From positions 310,001 through 374,000 of the forward strand of contig NZ_CP093342.1 in assembly GCF_022637555.1 (NCBI RefSeq): DNA of 64,000 nt, given 5' to 3'. A model generated the notes under the pieces. It worked only from the letters and a program-made list of their open reading frames with translations. It was not told where the DNA came from and ran no database searches. Positions 1 through 8,351 of this stretch are shown here, piece by piece. Numbering within the stretch: the stretch's first letter is position 1; the number at the start of each line of letters is the position of its first letter. Both the position numbers and the translations under genes were made by a program. This stretch comes from Microbacterium sp. H1-D42. Lineage in GTDB: Bacteria > Actinomycetota > Actinomycetes > Actinomycetales > Microbacteriaceae.

Positions 1-1049
1 GCACCCTCTGGAACGAGGTCATCGCCGCGGCAGCGCCGCACGGACTCACGGCGCTGCACGGCAGCGCCGGAGATGTCTCGGTGACCGGATACATCCTCGG
101 CGCCGGCATCTCCTTCTATGGACGCACGCACGGACTCGCCACGCACCGGATGAGCGCCGTCGAACTGATCACCGCCACGGGCGAGGTCGTACGGGCGACC
201 GCCGACGAGCACAGTGACCTGTTCTGGGCGCTGCGCGGGGGTGGCGGGAACTTCGGCGCGGTCGTCGCCGTCGAGATCGACCTGCTGCCGATCCCCGACG
301 TGCAGGCGGGGTTCCTGCTGTGGGACATCGTGGCGGCATCCGACGTCATCCCCGCCTGGCGGGACTGGACTCGCGGGCTCGACAGGGCGGCGACCACGGC
401 GCTGCGCCTGTTCCGCTTCCCGCCGCTGCCCGAGCTGCCGCCGTTCCTCTCCGGACGCTCGCTCGTCATCATCGACGGGGCGATCCTCGGCGACGACGCG
501 CTCGCCGCCGAGCTGCTCGAACCGCTGCGCGCGCTGCGCCCCGAGATGGACACGTTCGCGCGGATCCCAGCGCAGGCGCTGCTCGAGGTGCACATGGATC
601 CGCCGATGCCGTCGGCCGCGGTCACGGATCACCTCATGTTCGGCGATCTCACCGACGCTGCCGTCACCGCGCTGCTCGATGCGGCGGGACCCGGCGCGGA
701 AGCGGCGCCGATGGTCGTCGAACTGCGGCACCTCGGTGGCGCACTCGGGGACGCGCAGGATTCCGCCGTGCGCTGCTTCGACGGGGAGTACGCGCTGGTC
801 GCCGTGCAGGTGGTTCCGGTGCCCGAATTCGCCCCGCAGGCGGTCAGACTGGTCGACGAAGTGGTCGAGACGCTGCGGCCGTGGGCAGACTGCGCGCCCT
901 ACCTGAACTTCGTCGATGTGCCGGTGGGCGCAGAGGTCGGCTTCGACGCCGAGACCATCGAGCGGCTGCGCCGAGTGCGCGAGATGTACGACCCGAACCG
1001 GGTGTGGGTGGCCGCGCACGCGCTGCCGGACCCGGCTGTCGCCGTGTGA
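1..1049 (+). CDS. FAD-binding (PCMH/berberine-bridge type) oxidoreductase, 3' part
   Basis: The reading frame is open from base 3, so the gene starts upstream of the window and only the C-terminal ~348 residues are seen. The first part has the end of an FAD-binding PCMH domain: a GD-VTGY-LGAGISFYGR stretch followed by a VELITATGE strand, as in 6-hydroxynicotine oxidase and berberine-bridge enzymes. The C-terminus carries the BBE-type signature MYDPNRVW. Family members oxidise alcohols, amines or sugars with covalently held FAD; the covalent His/Cys residues would lie partly outside the window and cannot be checked. The substrate is unknown. An upstream partner cannot be judged. Confidence 0.85.
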   Translation, partial: TLWNEVIAAAAPHGLTALHGSAGDVSVTGYILGAGISFYGRTHGLATHRMSAVELITATGEVVRATADEHSDLFWALRGGGGNFGAVVAVEIDLLPIPDVQAGFLLWDIVAASDVIPAWRDWTRGLDRAATTALRLFRFPPLPELPPFLSGRSLVIIDGAILGDDALAAELLEPLRALRPEMDTFARIPAQALLEVHMDPPMPSAAVTDHLMFGDLTDAAVTALLDAAGPGAEAAPMVVELRHLGGALGDAQDSAVRCFDGEYALVAVQVVPVPEFAPQAVRLVDEVVETLRPWADCAPYLNFVDVPVGAEVGFDAETIERLRRVREMYDPNRVWVAAHALPDPAVAV

Positions 1050-1057
1050 CGGCCGGG

Positions 1058-1222
1058 TCAGCCGCGCGGGCCTCGGGGGCGATCGTCGTCGTCCCAGGGG
1101 CCCTCGTACCACTCGCCGCGATTGTCCCTCTTGTCGCGGCGCAGCAGGCGGAACGAGAACAGGCCGAGTCCGGCCAGCCCGGTGCTGATCAGCACCAGGA
1201 ACAGCAAGTCGTCCTGAGTCAT
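1058..1222 (-). CDS. small single-pass membrane protein, 54 aa
   Basis: The short frame begins MTQDDLLFLVLISTGLAG and has one hydrophobic segment (about residues 6-24), then a basic stretch (RLLRRDKR) and an acidic/Pro tail (WDDDDRPRGPRG). This suggests an N-out, positive-inside single-pass topology. A TAGGCT hexamer lies exactly 6 nt upstream of the ATG, the leaderless promoter pattern repeated throughout this window, so the gene probably has its own promoter although it follows mntR by 42 bp on the same strand. The function is unknown and I recognise no family. The convergent FAD oxidoreductase gene ends 9 bp away. Confidence 0.6.
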   Translation of the reverse strand: MTQDDLLFLVLISTGLAGLGLFSFRLLRRDKRDNRGEWYEGPWDDDDRPRGPRG

Positions 1223-1264
1223 GGGTTCAGCCTACGTCCCGCGGCTATGCGCTGAGCGGGATTC

Positions 1265-1897
1265 TCAGGCGCTGAGCCAGACGGCATCTCCGGCGCCGTC
1301 CGGCAGGGGGTGTCGGATGCCATCGAGCACGATCCCGTCGGCATCCGCCAGCGCAGGCGCCCCGACGGTCACGCCGATGCCCTCCAGCTGCTGCAGCAGT
1401 TCAGGATCGCGATCGCTGACCCGCAGCACGCGGCCGCTGTGCCCCTGCGCGGCGTCGGCGAGCAGCACGAACGGCTCGCGCACGACGTTGCCGTCGGCAT
1501 CGGGAATCGCATCGCCGTGCGGGTCGAATCGCGGACGCCCGAGGCGCTGGTCGATGGCATCCAGCATCCGATCGCTGATGGTGTGCTCGAGAACCTCGGC
1601 CTCGTCGTGCACCTCATGCCAGGCGTAGTCGAACTCGCGCACCAGCCACGTCTCGATCAGTCGGTGGCGACGCAGCATCTGCAGCGCGCGCTCGCGCCCG
1701 GCATCCGTCAGCTTCACCGCGCCGTACGGCACGTGCGAGACGAGACCTGCGGCCGCGAGCTTCTTGACCATCTCGGTGACGCTCGACGGCGCGATGCCGA
1801 GAGCGGCGGCGAGCTGCGACGGGGTGATCGGCGCGTCCTGCCACTCGGTGTGCGAGTAGACGGTCTTGAGATAGTCGTCGAACGCGGGGGATGCCAC
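1265..1897 (-). CDS. mntR: DtxR-family metal-dependent repressor, MntR-like
   Basis: The 210-aa protein has the DtxR/MntR layout. It has an N-terminal winged helix (about residues 5-65, with a recognition helix near PSSVTEMVKKL), a metal-binding/dimerisation domain (residues 65-140, with the His/Glu-rich HEVHDEAEVLEH segment) and a C-terminal FeoA/SH3-like domain (residues 145-205). Members of this family bind Mn2+ or Fe2+ and then bind palindromic operators. The manganese assignment rests on the mntH gene 2.5 kb away, which carries a strong palindromic site at its start. The gene sits 3 bp downstream of a small membrane-protein gene and is probably co-transcribed with it. An iron-responsive IdeR role is the alternative. 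Confidence 0.85.
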   Translation of the reverse strand: MASPAFDDYLKTVYSHTEWQDAPITPSQLAAALGIAPSSVTEMVKKLAAAGLVSHVPYGAVKLTDAGRERALQMLRRHRLIETWLVREFDYAWHEVHDEAEVLEHTISDRMLDAIDQRLGRPRFDPHGDAIPDADGNVVREPFVLLADAAQGHSGRVLRVSDRDPELLQQLEGIGVTVGAPALADADGIVLDGIRHPLPDGAGDAVWLSA

Positions 1898-1900
1898 GGA

Positions 1901-2230
1901 TCAGCCTCCCAGCGAGACCAGCACCTTGAAGGCCGCGTTCCCCGCGAAGAACAGGATCGCGAATCCGCCCAGCGCCGCCAGCAGCGACAGGCGGCCGTCG
2001 TAATCGGTGACGCCACGGGTGCCGATCGCCCGAGCGCGGAATGCGAAGAACAGCGTCATCGCTCCGAGCGCGAGCTGCACCCATGGTCCGCCGACGGGCA
2101 GCAGATACGGCCAGATGACCAGGACGCCGCCCAGGAGGCCGCTGAGCAGGGCGAACCAGGTGCTCAGACGCATCGCCCGCACGGTTGCGGGGTCGTCGTG
2201 GGCAGGCTTGTCGGCGCGAGCGGAGGGCAT
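1901..2230 (-). CDS. small membrane protein, three predicted TM helices, 109 aa
   Basis: The protein has a polar N-terminus of about 20 residues and three hydrophobic segments: about residues 23-44 (FALLSGLLGGVLVIWPYLL), 49-67 and 83-103. No catalytic motif is visible and I recognise no named family. It lies 3 bp upstream of mntR, so the two are almost certainly one transcript. A TAGGCT hexamer 6 nt before the ATG makes a leaderless promoter likely. A role in metal homeostasis is only suggested by this pairing. Confidence 0.75.
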   Translation of the reverse strand: MPSARADKPAHDDPATVRAMRLSTWFALLSGLLGGVLVIWPYLLPVGGPWVQLALGAMTLFFAFRARAIGTRGVTDYDGRLSLLAALGGFAILFFAGNAAFKVLVSLGG

Positions 2231-2272
2231 GGGTAGAGCCTACCCGCGCCGTCTAGAGCGCCCCTCACCGTT

Positions 2273-2327
2273 CAGGTCGCAATGGTTGCCGCCATATCGC
2301 CGGCGAACCGGCAACGAGTGCGACCTG
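2273..2327. terminator. imperfect hairpin, probable terminator or small repeat
   Basis: A 9-bp outer stem (CAGGTCGCA at 2273-2281 with TGCGACCTG at 2319-2327) and a 7-bp inner stem (GTTGCCG at 2285-2291 with CGGCAAC at 2309-2315) are separated by 3-nt internal bulges on both sides. It lies immediately downstream of the leftward gene ending at 2335, so termination of that transcript is likely. There is no T-tract. The TGCGACC core recurs in the repeat cluster at 23699-23801, so it may instead be a dispersed repeat. Confidence 0.55.
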
Positions 2328-2334
2328 GAGTGGG

Positions 2335-2934
2335 TCAGGCGGCGGCGTGGGCGGCGTCGCCGGCGGCGGTGTCGCCTGCGGTGTCGTCTGCCCGTCGCCG
2401 TCGCCCCGCGGACAGCATCGCCACGAGTCCGACGATGATTCCGAGCAGGAGGCCAGTCAGCAGCGACACGACGATCGCCGCGAGCAGCTGACCGAGGTAT
2501 GTGCCGAGGTCGGCATGCAGCAGGAAGCTCTGCCCGACGCTGCGCACGATGTTGCCCGCAGTGACCGCGAGGATCGTCACCCACAGCCCGCGACCGAACG
2601 CGCGGGGCATGCTCGGGTAGCGGTTCTTGCGCGATGCGGTGCGCAGCCAGATCCATGCCGTCAGCAGCATGACCGCCACTCCGAGCAGGTCGATCAGCCA
2701 CAGGGCGACCGTCGTCTCGCCGAGCGGCGTGAATCTCAGGATCGGCCACATCGCCGGAAGGCCGAACGCCGGCGGGAACAGCAGCGCCACCACCCAGGTC
2801 GACAACCACCCGATCACTGGGCGGAATCCCGCCAGCCAGGCGAGCACGAGCAGTGAGACGAGCACGCTCCAGCCGACGCCGCCGAGCGCTGCGGCAGGGC
2901 GGGCAGGTGCGAGGGGGGAAGGCTCCGATGCCAT
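2335..2934 (-). CDS. polytopic membrane protein of unknown function, ~199 aa
   Basis: There are about four to five hydrophobic segments (VSLLVLAWLAGF, WVVALLFPPAFG, LIDLLGVAVMLLTAWIWL, a moderately hydrophobic stretch, and an Ile/Val/Leu-rich one near the end). The tail is Ala/Asp-rich and low in complexity. I chose the ATG at 2934 because a TAGCAT hexamer sits 7 nt upstream, as at other leaderless starts here; a GTG at 2967 is an in-frame alternative adding 11 residues. The gene is divergent from the secreted GH5 gene, with starts about 57 bp apart, so the two share a promoter region. No family is recognised. Confidence 0.7.
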   Translation of the reverse strand: MASEPSPLAPARPAAALGGVGWSVLVSLLVLAWLAGFRPVIGWLSTWVVALLFPPAFGLPAMWPILRFTPLGETTVALWLIDLLGVAVMLLTAWIWLRTASRKNRYPSMPRAFGRGLWVTILAVTAGNIVRSVGQSFLLHADLGTYLGQLLAAIVVSLLTGLLLGIIVGLVAMLSAGRRRRADDTAGDTAAGDAAHAAA

Positions 2935-2991
2935 GGCGGCGATGCTAGCATCCGACACAGACGACACGGCAATGCTGCCGGAAGGAGCCCG

Positions 2992-4401
2992 ATGCGCAAC
3001 CCGAGCCGCTGGATACTGGCGGGCGCACTCACACTCGTCATGGTCGGAGGGGCGGTCGCGGCTGCGGCCCGCGTCGCACCGCAGGCGACGACGGAGTTCA
3101 TCACCGACGCTTCAGGGCGCGACCTGGTGCCGAACGGATTCAACACCGCGAGCAGTGCGAAGAGCACGCCCGACGGCATGCCGCTGTTCACAGAGGAGCA
3201 GCTCGACGCAGAGCATGCCGATGTCGGCACGAACTTCGTGCGCTTCCTGATCTCATGGCGCTCGGTCGAGCCCGAGAAGGGCGAGATCAACCAGGCCTAC
3301 CTCGACGACGTCGAGGACCGGGTCGGCTGGTACGCCGAGCGCGGCTACCACGTCATGCTCGACATGCACCAGGACCTGTGGGGTTCGGCCATCAGCCCCG
3401 ACCACCCCGGTTGGGGCAACGGCGCGCCGGCATGGGCGACCTACACCGATGACCTGCCCGTTGTCCCTGGCGACATGTGGGAGCTGGTGTACCTCGAGCC
3501 GGGCACGATCCGGGCGTTCGACCATTTCTGGAACACCACCGGCGAGCATCCCGAGCTGATGGAGCACTATGCCTCGGCGTGGAAGGCTGTCGCCGAGCGT
3601 TTCGCAGACAACGAGACCGTGGTCGCGTACGACCTGATGAACGAGCCCTACGGCGGCACTCTGCAGGGCGTCGCGTTCGAATCCGGCCCACTGACCGAGC
3701 TGTACCAGCGCACGACGAACGCGATCCGCGAGGTCGACCAGGACAGCTGGGTGTGCGTCGAACCGCAGGCGTTCGGGTTCAACTGGGGCGTGCCCAGCGC
3801 GCTCGGAGCGATCGACGACCCGCGCGAGGGCGATGCTCGCATCGCCTATTGCCCGCACCTCTACCCACTGCCGATGGACCTCGGTGATGGCTTCAGCGGC
3901 GGCTCGAAGGATCTCATCAAAGCGACGGTCGAGCAATGGGATCACAACGTGATGCGTGCCGCCGAGGTGCTCGGCCAGGGGAACGGCCCCGTGCCGATCA
4001 TCCTCGGCGAGTTCGGCCTCGACACCACTCGCGACGGTGCGGAGGAGTACGTGAAGCTCGTCTACGACACGGCGGATGCCAGCGGCATGGGTGTCACGTA
4101 CTGGTCGAGGGATGACGGCAGCTGGGGTCCGTACGAGACCGACGGCACCAAGCGCAATCTGATCGACTGGGTGCACCGCCCGTACGTGCGCGCGGCTGAG
4201 GGGCTGCAGTCGTGGCAGTCGGATGCTGACAAGCTGACCTTCACGGTGTCAGGCGGCGGCTCGGCGGAGGTCTACCTGCCCTCGAACACGTTCCAGGGTG
4301 AGCCGCAGGTTGACGGGGCTGAGGTCTCATCGTGGGATGCCGATTCGGGCATCCTCACGCTGGCGGTGCCCGCCGACGCGACGGTGACGATCACGCCCTG
4401 A
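2992..4401 (+). CDS. secreted GH5 glycosidase, endoglycoceramidase-like
   Basis: The 469-aa protein has a signal-type N-terminus (basic start, hydrophobic residues 7-25, AAAA). A GH5 (beta/alpha)8 catalytic domain spans about residues 45-390 and a small beta-rich domain about 395-469. The acid/base Glu218 lies in YDLMNEP and the nucleophile Glu340 in IILGEFG. The DMHQDLWG segment near residue 124 is typical of endoglycoceramidases and related glycolipid hydrolases, which release the whole glycan from ceramide; other beta-glycosides (such as steryl glucosides) are possible. The ribosome site is strong (GGAAGGAG). The gene is monocistronic, convergent with mntH. Assignment to GH5 is firm; the lipid-glycan substrate is an inference from the motif pattern. 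Confidence 0.85.
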   Translation: MRNPSRWILAGALTLVMVGGAVAAAARVAPQATTEFITDASGRDLVPNGFNTASSAKSTPDGMPLFTEEQLDAEHADVGTNFVRFLISWRSVEPEKGEINQAYLDDVEDRVGWYAERGYHVMLDMHQDLWGSAISPDHPGWGNGAPAWATYTDDLPVVPGDMWELVYLEPGTIRAFDHFWNTTGEHPELMEHYASAWKAVAERFADNETVVAYDLMNEPYGGTLQGVAFESGPLTELYQRTTNAIREVDQDSWVCVEPQAFGFNWGVPSALGAIDDPREGDARIAYCPHLYPLPMDLGDGFSGGSKDLIKATVEQWDHNVMRAAEVLGQGNGPVPIILGEFGLDTTRDGAEEYVKLVYDTADASGMGVTYWSRDDGSWGPYETDGTKRNLIDWVHRPYVRAAEGLQSWQSDADKLTFTVSGGGSAEVYLPSNTFQGEPQVDGAEVSSWDADSGILTLAVPADATVTITP

Positions 4402-4415
4402 GGGCGCGGCGGGTG

Positions 4416-5693
4416 TCAAGCGCCGGTGGTGATCAGCCAGAGCAGCACGGCGTTCAGGGTGATCAGCAGGATGGCGAAGATGATGCCGAGCACGGTCGTG
4501 CCGAGACGATTGGCGTGCACGCCGAGGGTGCGCCGCTGTGCGGTGAGCACGACGAGCGGGATCAGCGCGAACGGGATGCCGAAGCTCAGCACCACCTGAC
4601 TCAGCACCAGCGCGAGCGTCGGGTCGAAGCCGACGCCGAGGATGATCAGTGCGGGGATCAGCGTCACCAGTCGCCGCGCGAGCAGCGGGATGCGGATGGT
4701 GAGCAGGCCGTGCATGATCTCGGCGCCGGCATACGCGCCGACCGAGGTGGACGCCAGGCCGGAGGCCAGCAGACCGACGGCGAACAGCGTGCCGATCACC
4801 GCGCCGAGGTTGTCGGTGATCGCGGCGTACGCACCCTCGAGTGAGTCGGTGCCCTCCACCCCGGCGAGGTTCGCCGCAGCCAGCAGCAGGATCGCGAGGT
4901 TCACCGAACCGGCGATGATCATCGCGATCGTGACATCCCAGCGGGTGACAGTGAGCAGCGTGCGGATCGACGGGGGATTGGGGTTGCGGGCGCCGGCGAA
5001 GCGGTCGCGGGAGAGCGCGGAGTGCGCGTAGATCGCGTGCGGCATGATCGTCGCGCCGAGGATGGATGCTGCCAGCAGCACCGACCCGCTGTCGGTGAAT
5101 CGCGGGATCATCCCGCCGAGCACGCCCGCCGGGTCGGGCGGGGCGACGAAGAGTCCAGCGACGAAGCCGATCACGATGATCGACATCAGCCCGATGATGA
5201 CGAACTCGAAGTGCCGTGGGCCGCGCAGCGTCTGCACGGCCAGCAGTGCCATCGAGACGGCGCCGGTGATCACGCCCCCCAGCAGCAGCGGGATGTCGAA
5301 GAGCAGGTAGAGGGCCACCGCGCCGCCGAGCACCTCGGCGATGTCGGTCGCCATCGCGACGAGCTCGGCTTGCAGCCAGTAGGCGCGTCGCGCCCAGCGA
5401 TTGCGGATGCGAGTGCCGAGCACCTCGGGAAGGCTCTGCCCGGTGACGACGCCGAGCTTGGCGGAGAGGTACTGGATCAGCCAGGCCATGATGTTGCCCG
5501 CGAGCACGACCCACACCAGCAGGTAGCCGTAGCGGGCGCCGGCGGTCATGTTGCTGGCGACGTTGCCGGGGTCGAGGTAGGCCACGCCTGCCACCAGCGC
5601 CGGGCCCAGCATCCACACTCTGCTCTTCCAAGCGCGGCGCAGAGGCGACCGGCTCGGCGTCGTCGGCTGCTCCACCATCAAATTTTTAGGCAC
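4416..5693 (-). CDS. mntH: Nramp-family Mn2+/H+ symporter MntH
   Basis: The 425-aa inner-membrane transporter has about 11 TM helices and the Nramp metal-site motifs: DPGN in TM1 (after VAYL) and MPHAIY in TM6, whose Asp, Asn and Met ligate Mn2+ or Fe2+. The length is typical. The start is uncertain. The GTG at 5693 has a TAATTT hexamer 6 nt upstream (leaderless pattern), while the ATG at 5678 gives a 420-aa product. Both starts are within or next to a 24-bp palindrome, the presumed MntR operator, so metal-loaded MntR should block initiation of transcription. The gene is divergent from the TrmH-type methyltransferase gene. Confidence 0.92.
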   Translation of the reverse strand: MPKNLMVEQPTTPSRSPLRRAWKSRVWMLGPALVAGVAYLDPGNVASNMTAGARYGYLLVWVVLAGNIMAWLIQYLSAKLGVVTGQSLPEVLGTRIRNRWARRAYWLQAELVAMATDIAEVLGGAVALYLLFDIPLLLGGVITGAVSMALLAVQTLRGPRHFEFVIIGLMSIIVIGFVAGLFVAPPDPAGVLGGMIPRFTDSGSVLLAASILGATIMPHAIYAHSALSRDRFAGARNPNPPSIRTLLTVTRWDVTIAMIIAGSVNLAILLLAAANLAGVEGTDSLEGAYAAITDNLGAVIGTLFAVGLLASGLASTSVGAYAGAEIMHGLLTIRIPLLARRLVTLIPALIILGVGFDPTLALVLSQVVLSFGIPFALIPLVVLTAQRRTLGVHANRLGTTVLGIIFAILLITLNAVLLWLITTGA

Positions 5694-5704
5694 GCCTAAA
5701 AATT
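5681..5704. promoter_or_regulatory. 24-bp palindrome, probable MntR operator of mntH
   Basis: Two perfect 11-bp arms (AATTTTTAGGC / GCCTAAAAATT) are separated by AC. The TTAGGC..GCCTAA core resembles binding sites of DtxR/MntR repressors in actinobacteria. It overlaps the putative -10 hexamer (5700-5705, read leftward) and the GTG start of mntH, an arrangement expected for direct repression. It is AT-rich against a GC-rich background. It also lies ~20-30 bp upstream of the -10 of the divergent methyltransferase gene and could affect that promoter. Confidence 0.75.
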
Positions 5705-5735
5705 ACCACTGAATCGGGCGCGATAGCCTGACGGA

Positions 5736-6362
5736 ATGGATGAGGAGACTCCAGAGCACACCACGCACGGAGTCGGTCCCTACCCCGGTGGCCGCGAGGC
5801 GTGGCCCGTCGAGGACTACTTCGACCCCGAGCTGCTCGAGCACGGCGACACCCGCAACGTCATCGACCGGTACCGGTACTGGCGCATGGAGGCGATCGTC
5901 GCCGACCTCGATCTGCAGCGGCATCCGTTCCATGTCGCGATCGAGAACTGGCAGCACGACATGAACATCGGCTCGATCGTGCGCAGTGCGAACGCGTTCC
6001 TCGCCGACACGGTGCACATCATCGGTCGCCGTCGCTGGAACAAGCGCGGTGCGATGGTCACCGACCGCTATCAGCACGTCGTGCACCACCCCGATGTGGC
6101 GACCTTCGCGGCGTGGGCGGCGGCCGAGGGCATCCCGATCATCGCCGTCGACAACGTCGGCGAGGCGGTGCCGGTCGATCGGGCCGATCTGCCCGAGCGC
6201 TGCGCACTGCTGTTCGGTCAGGAGGGGCCCGGCCTGTCTGACGAGGCGCTCGCCGCAGCATCCGGCCACATCGAGATCACTCAGTACGGCTCCACTCGCT
6301 CGATCAACGCGAGTGCGGCTGCGGCCGTCGTGATGTACGAATGGTGCCGCCGGTACGCCTGA
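5736..6362 (+). CDS. TrmH/SpoU-family RNA 2'-O-methyltransferase
   Basis: The 208-aa protein has the SPOUT methyltransferase motifs in order. Motif 1 is NIGSIVRSANAF (about residues 77-88) with the catalytic Arg. Motif 2 is LLFGQEGPGLS and motif 3 is the QYGSTRSINASAAAAV segment that builds the trefoil knot and binds S-adenosylmethionine. Family members 2'-O-methylate tRNA or rRNA ribose; the exact target is not deducible. A TAGCCT hexamer lies exactly 6 nt before the ATG, suggesting a leaderless transcript. It stands alone, divergent from mntH. Confidence 0.9.
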   Translation: MDEETPEHTTHGVGPYPGGREAWPVEDYFDPELLEHGDTRNVIDRYRYWRMEAIVADLDLQRHPFHVAIENWQHDMNIGSIVRSANAFLADTVHIIGRRRWNKRGAMVTDRYQHVVHHPDVATFAAWAAAEGIPIIAVDNVGEAVPVDRADLPERCALLFGQEGPGLSDEALAAASGHIEITQYGSTRSINASAAAAVVMYEWCRRYA

Positions 6363-6483
6363 GTGGTCGCCGGACTCCGTCCAATCGGATGCTGAAGCAG
6401 TGCTTCCGTCGGGCTTTGGCGCCCGTTGTTGTGGAACGCAGTGTCGCGTACACTGAATCTCAGTTTCAGCGAAGGAGTGCACG

Positions 6484-8199
6484 ATGGCATCCGAGTACAT
6501 CCCCCCGGTCGATGACTACGCCTTCCTCTTCGGCGAGGCATTCGGGCTCGACCTGCCCGCCCGCAGCACGGGCGGCACGTTCAGCGCCGACGACGCCACC
6601 GAGATCATCGCCGGCGCCGGTGAGTTCGCCGCCTCTGTGCTCGCACCGCTCGAGACCGTCGGCGACCGCGAGGGCGCCCGCCTCGAAGACGGCCAGGTGC
6701 ACCTGCCCGCAGGGTTCGCCGAGGCCTACCAGGCGTTCGTCGAAGCCGGCTGGATCACCGCCGAGGCACCCGAGTCCGCTGGTGGCGACGGCCTGCCGGC
6801 CTCGATCCGCGCTGGACTCGGCGAGATCTGGAACGGCTCGAACGCCGCCTTCGCGCTGTGCTGGCTGCTGACGGCCGGGCAGATCCATGCGCTCGACGCG
6901 GCAGCATCCGACGAGATCCGCGAGACGTACCTGACCAAGCTCGTCTCGGGCGAGTGGACCGGCACCATGAACCTCACCGAGCCCGAGGCCGGCACCGACC
7001 TGGGCGCGATCCGCACCATGGCGACCCCGCGCGCGGACGGCTCGTGGGGCATCAGCGGCCAGAAGATCTTCATCACCTGGGGCGACCATGACGTCGCCGA
7101 GAACATCGTGCACCTCGTTCTCGCGCGCACGCCCGATGCTCCCGCCGGCGCCAAGGGCCTGTCGCTCTTCGTCGCCCCGAAGTACCTGCCCGAGGCCGAC
7201 GGCACCCCCGGCGCCCGCAACGCGGTGACGACCGTCGCGATCGAGCACAAGCTCGGCATCCACGGCAGCCCCACCTGCGTGCTCGCGTACGAGGACGCCA
7301 CCGGGTACCTCGTCGGCGAGGTCGGCGGGGGACTGGCGGGCATGTTCGTGATGATGAACTCCGCGCGCGCAGGCATGGGTTTCCAGGCCACCGGCATCTC
7401 GGACCGCGCCTACCAGCAGGCTGTCGCGTACGCCGCCGACCGTCTGCAGGGGCCGGTTCTCGATCGCCCCGCCGGCACCAGGATCGCCGAGCACCCTGAT
7501 GTCCGCCGTCTGCTGATCTCGATGCAGAGCCGTATCTTCGCCATGCGCGCCCTCGGCGTGTACCTCGGCGACCTGTTCGACCGCGCCGAGACCGACGGCA
7601 CCGGCACGCTCGCCGAGTTCCTGGTGCCGATCCTGAAGGGCTGGGCCACCGAGGATGCCGTGGCGCTGACCAGCGACGCGATCCAGGTGCACGGCGGCAT
7701 GGGCTTCATCGAAGAGACCGGCGTCGCCCAGCACTACCGCGATGCGCGCATCATGCCCATCTACGAAGGCACGACGGCGATCCAGTCGAACGACCTGATC
7801 GGTCGCAAGGTCATCCGCAACGGCGGCCAGACCGCTGAGTCGCTGTTCGCCGAGATGGCCCAGACGGTCGAGACCCTGCGCGGGCTCGGCAATGACCTGG
7901 CCACGCGCACCGCCGACCGCCTCGAGCGCGCGATCGCCGCGGCGCGCGCAGCGACGGCATCGCTGATCGGCTTCGGCATGACCCGCGATGCGTACGGCGT
8001 CAGCGTGCCGTACCTGATGCTGCTCGGCACGCTCGCCGGTGGCTGGATGCACGCACTCGCCGTCGTCGCCGTGCTTGGCCACGAGACGTCGGATGCAACG
8101 GACGAGGCGCGCCTGCGCAGCGCCGACTTCTACGGTGCGCACCACCTGCCGCGCGTGCACATGCTGGCTGAGACGGTGGCCGCCGGCGAGGTCGCCTGA
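6484..8199 (+). CDS. acyl-CoA dehydrogenase (FadE-like, long form)
   Basis: The 571-aa flavoprotein is longer than the usual ~380-400 aa because it has an extra C-terminal helical region after the core (about residues 450-571), as in FadE5-type enzymes. The order is an N-terminal helical domain, a middle beta domain (TMNLTEPEAGTDLG, and KIFITWGDHD near residue 196), then a C-terminal domain with GGMGFIEETG and the catalytic base Glu428 in IYEGTTAIQ. It should oxidise acyl-CoA at C2-C3 with electron transfer to ETF. The ribosome site is GAAGGAG. The leader contains CTGAA-N7-TTCAG around 6455-6471, a possible but unproven regulator site. No other beta-oxidation gene adjoins. Confidence 0.9.
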   Translation: MASEYIPPVDDYAFLFGEAFGLDLPARSTGGTFSADDATEIIAGAGEFAASVLAPLETVGDREGARLEDGQVHLPAGFAEAYQAFVEAGWITAEAPESAGGDGLPASIRAGLGEIWNGSNAAFALCWLLTAGQIHALDAAASDEIRETYLTKLVSGEWTGTMNLTEPEAGTDLGAIRTMATPRADGSWGISGQKIFITWGDHDVAENIVHLVLARTPDAPAGAKGLSLFVAPKYLPEADGTPGARNAVTTVAIEHKLGIHGSPTCVLAYEDATGYLVGEVGGGLAGMFVMMNSARAGMGFQATGISDRAYQQAVAYAADRLQGPVLDRPAGTRIAEHPDVRRLLISMQSRIFAMRALGVYLGDLFDRAETDGTGTLAEFLVPILKGWATEDAVALTSDAIQVHGGMGFIEETGVAQHYRDARIMPIYEGTTAIQSNDLIGRKVIRNGGQTAESLFAEMAQTVETLRGLGNDLATRTADRLERAIAAARAATASLIGFGMTRDAYGVSVPYLMLLGTLAGGWMHALAVVAVLGHETSDATDEARLRSADFYGAHHLPRVHMLAETVAAGEVA

Positions 8200-8351
8200 C
8201 CTCTCGTCGCGCTCGATCCGCGGCACCGCCCGCCAGCCGTCGGGCTACGCCCGCGTTTCCTGGGTCGCGCGGCGGTCGAAGTGGGCCGCTGTGCCGGTCA
8301 GAATCGAATCACCCGCACCGCAGCGGGACTGACCGACCGATGGAGATCGTG

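Noticed and set aside
6455..6471. Fatty-acid regulator operator before the acyl-CoA dehydrogenase gene
   Set aside because: The inverted repeat has only 5-bp arms and no regulator gene is adjacent, so it is too weak to list as a feature.
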